The position numbers and the translations under genes are program-made. Below, one piece after another: positions 6,053 to 6,497 of a stretch of 6,497 bases of DNA. The stretch lies in the NCBI GenBank assembly GCA_025055355.1, contig JANWYM010000249.1, positions 1 to 6,497 on the forward strand, in the 5' to 3' direction. Source of the DNA: Abditibacteriales bacterium. Its GTDB lineage: Bacteria > Armatimonadota > Abditibacteriia > Abditibacteriales > JANWYM01. Positions within the stretch are counted from its first letter, which is position 1; every line of letters begins with the position of its first letter. Under the pieces are notes generated by a model. It ran no database searches. It saw nothing but the letters and a program-made list of their open reading frames with translations, and was not told the DNA's origin.

Positions 6053-6497
6053 GGTTGGAAATTCGACCTAATGGAGCAGCGCACGAGTTTGATTGTCAGT
6101 GGCTATGGGACGACGACGTATCTTTACTATGACAACGGGGCATTGAGTTCATTCACCACGCCTGACGGGAAGACGTTCTCCTACACCTACAACAAAAAAC
6201 GGGGCGGTGACGCAGCAAATTAACGGAAACGGAACGAAGGCAGAATATGTCTACAACAGCCGAGGGCTGCTGACTAACCTTCTCAACAAGAAATCGGACA
6301 ACACCGTGCTGAGTTCCTTCGCCTACACTGGGGCGTTGAAACGTTGAAACGTTGGAACGTTTGAACGTGCCAACTTTTGTCAATTGACGCGGGAGGTGAA
6401 GCGCAACGGGGCAGGGGCGGTCATCCACGACACCAGTGACGCCTACGACTTAGCGCAGAACCGCACGAGTATGACCAACCACCTGACCAACACCACC
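6053..6497 (+). pseudogene. Decayed RHS/YD-repeat protein fragment, both ends missing
   Basis: Translation in two successive frames gives YD-repeat motifs typical of RHS/wall-associated polymorphic proteins, large secreted or surface beta-cocoon shells. The first frame gives FDLMEQRTSLIV then YLYYDNGALSSFTTPDGK and FSYTYN up to about 6193. After a +1 base in the A6 run 6194-6199 the sense moves to a second frame: GAVTQQINGNGTKAEYVYNS, GLLTNLLNKKS, and LSSFAYTG to 6332. A 48-bp octamer-repeat insertion carrying TGA (6345-6347) follows. The same frame resumes with LTREVKRNGAGAVI and AYDLAQNRTSMT and stays open to the right edge. The 5' end is missing: recognisable repeat starts at about 6053, directly after an unrelated gene. 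No core DPxG motif or C-terminal toxin is in the window. The remainder may continue to the right. Confidence 0.75.
6334..6381. repeat. Second octamer array, inserted in the RHS remnant
   Basis: Five clear octamers run from 6334 to 6373: CGTTGAAA twice, then CGTTGGAA, CGTTTGAA and CGTGCCAA. A weaker sixth unit (6374-6381) brings the length to 48 bp. It is the same family as 1657-1752 and shares the 11-mer AACGTGCCAAC (1727-1737 and 6364-6374). GTTGGAACG (6351-6359) pairs with CGTGCCAAC (6366-6374) at 8 of 9 positions around a 6-base loop. YD-repeat coding sequence continues on both sides in the same frame, so it appears to be an insertion. Confidence 0.8.

Noticed and set aside
6153..6428. 91-codon - strand open frame over the RHS fragment
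   Set aside because: It includes the octamer array and is antisense to clear YD-repeat coding.

Overview
The window looks like a chromosomal segment of a moderately GC-rich bacterium. The coding style, the Mre11/SbcD-like nuclease, the Fe-S type CysH, degraded YD-repeat DNA and arrays of degenerate octamers would fit a free-living, possibly thermophilic lineage such as Armatimonadota or Chloroflexota. That assignment is a low-confidence inference; no marker gene is present.

Left part (1-2514, + strand). A tetratricopeptide-repeat protein, open at the left edge, ends at 913 and is followed by a good intrinsic terminator. A 205-bp gap holds a plausible promoter and a hairpin that carries the ribosome-binding site in its loop. 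It leads into cysC (APS kinase) and then cysH (APS/PAPS reductase with the Fe-S cysteines). These two genes form an assimilatory sulfate-reduction unit: CysC makes PAPS from APS, and CysH reduces APS or PAPS to sulfite. ATP sulfurylase is not in the window. The whole cysC-cysH gap is filled by twelve in-register, degenerate 8-bp repeats that change orientation in the middle, so cysH has no visible Shine-Dalgarno sequence.

Middle part (2590-4902). An SbcD/Mre11-type nuclease gene lies on the - strand, convergent with cysH; no sbcC partner is seen. Just upstream of its start is a 51-bp element whose arms can all pair as a four-way (cloverleaf) structure. A roughly 1-kb IS4-like insertion sequence lies 0-5 bp from it. 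The IS is bounded by 12-17 bp inverted repeats and its transposase gene is dead: one frameshift, two in-frame stops, and probably no first catalytic Asp.

Right part (4908-6497). A 370-codon, visibly more AT-rich and cysteine-containing reading frame with beta-propeller-like strand patterns begins 33-38 bp beyond the IS. It is followed by a decayed piece of an RHS/YD-repeat gene carrying a one-base frameshift in an A run and a 48-bp insertion of the same octamer repeat family. This end looks like a rearranged, decaying accessory zone. No CRISPR array, tRNA, rRNA or recognisable defence or biosynthetic system was found.
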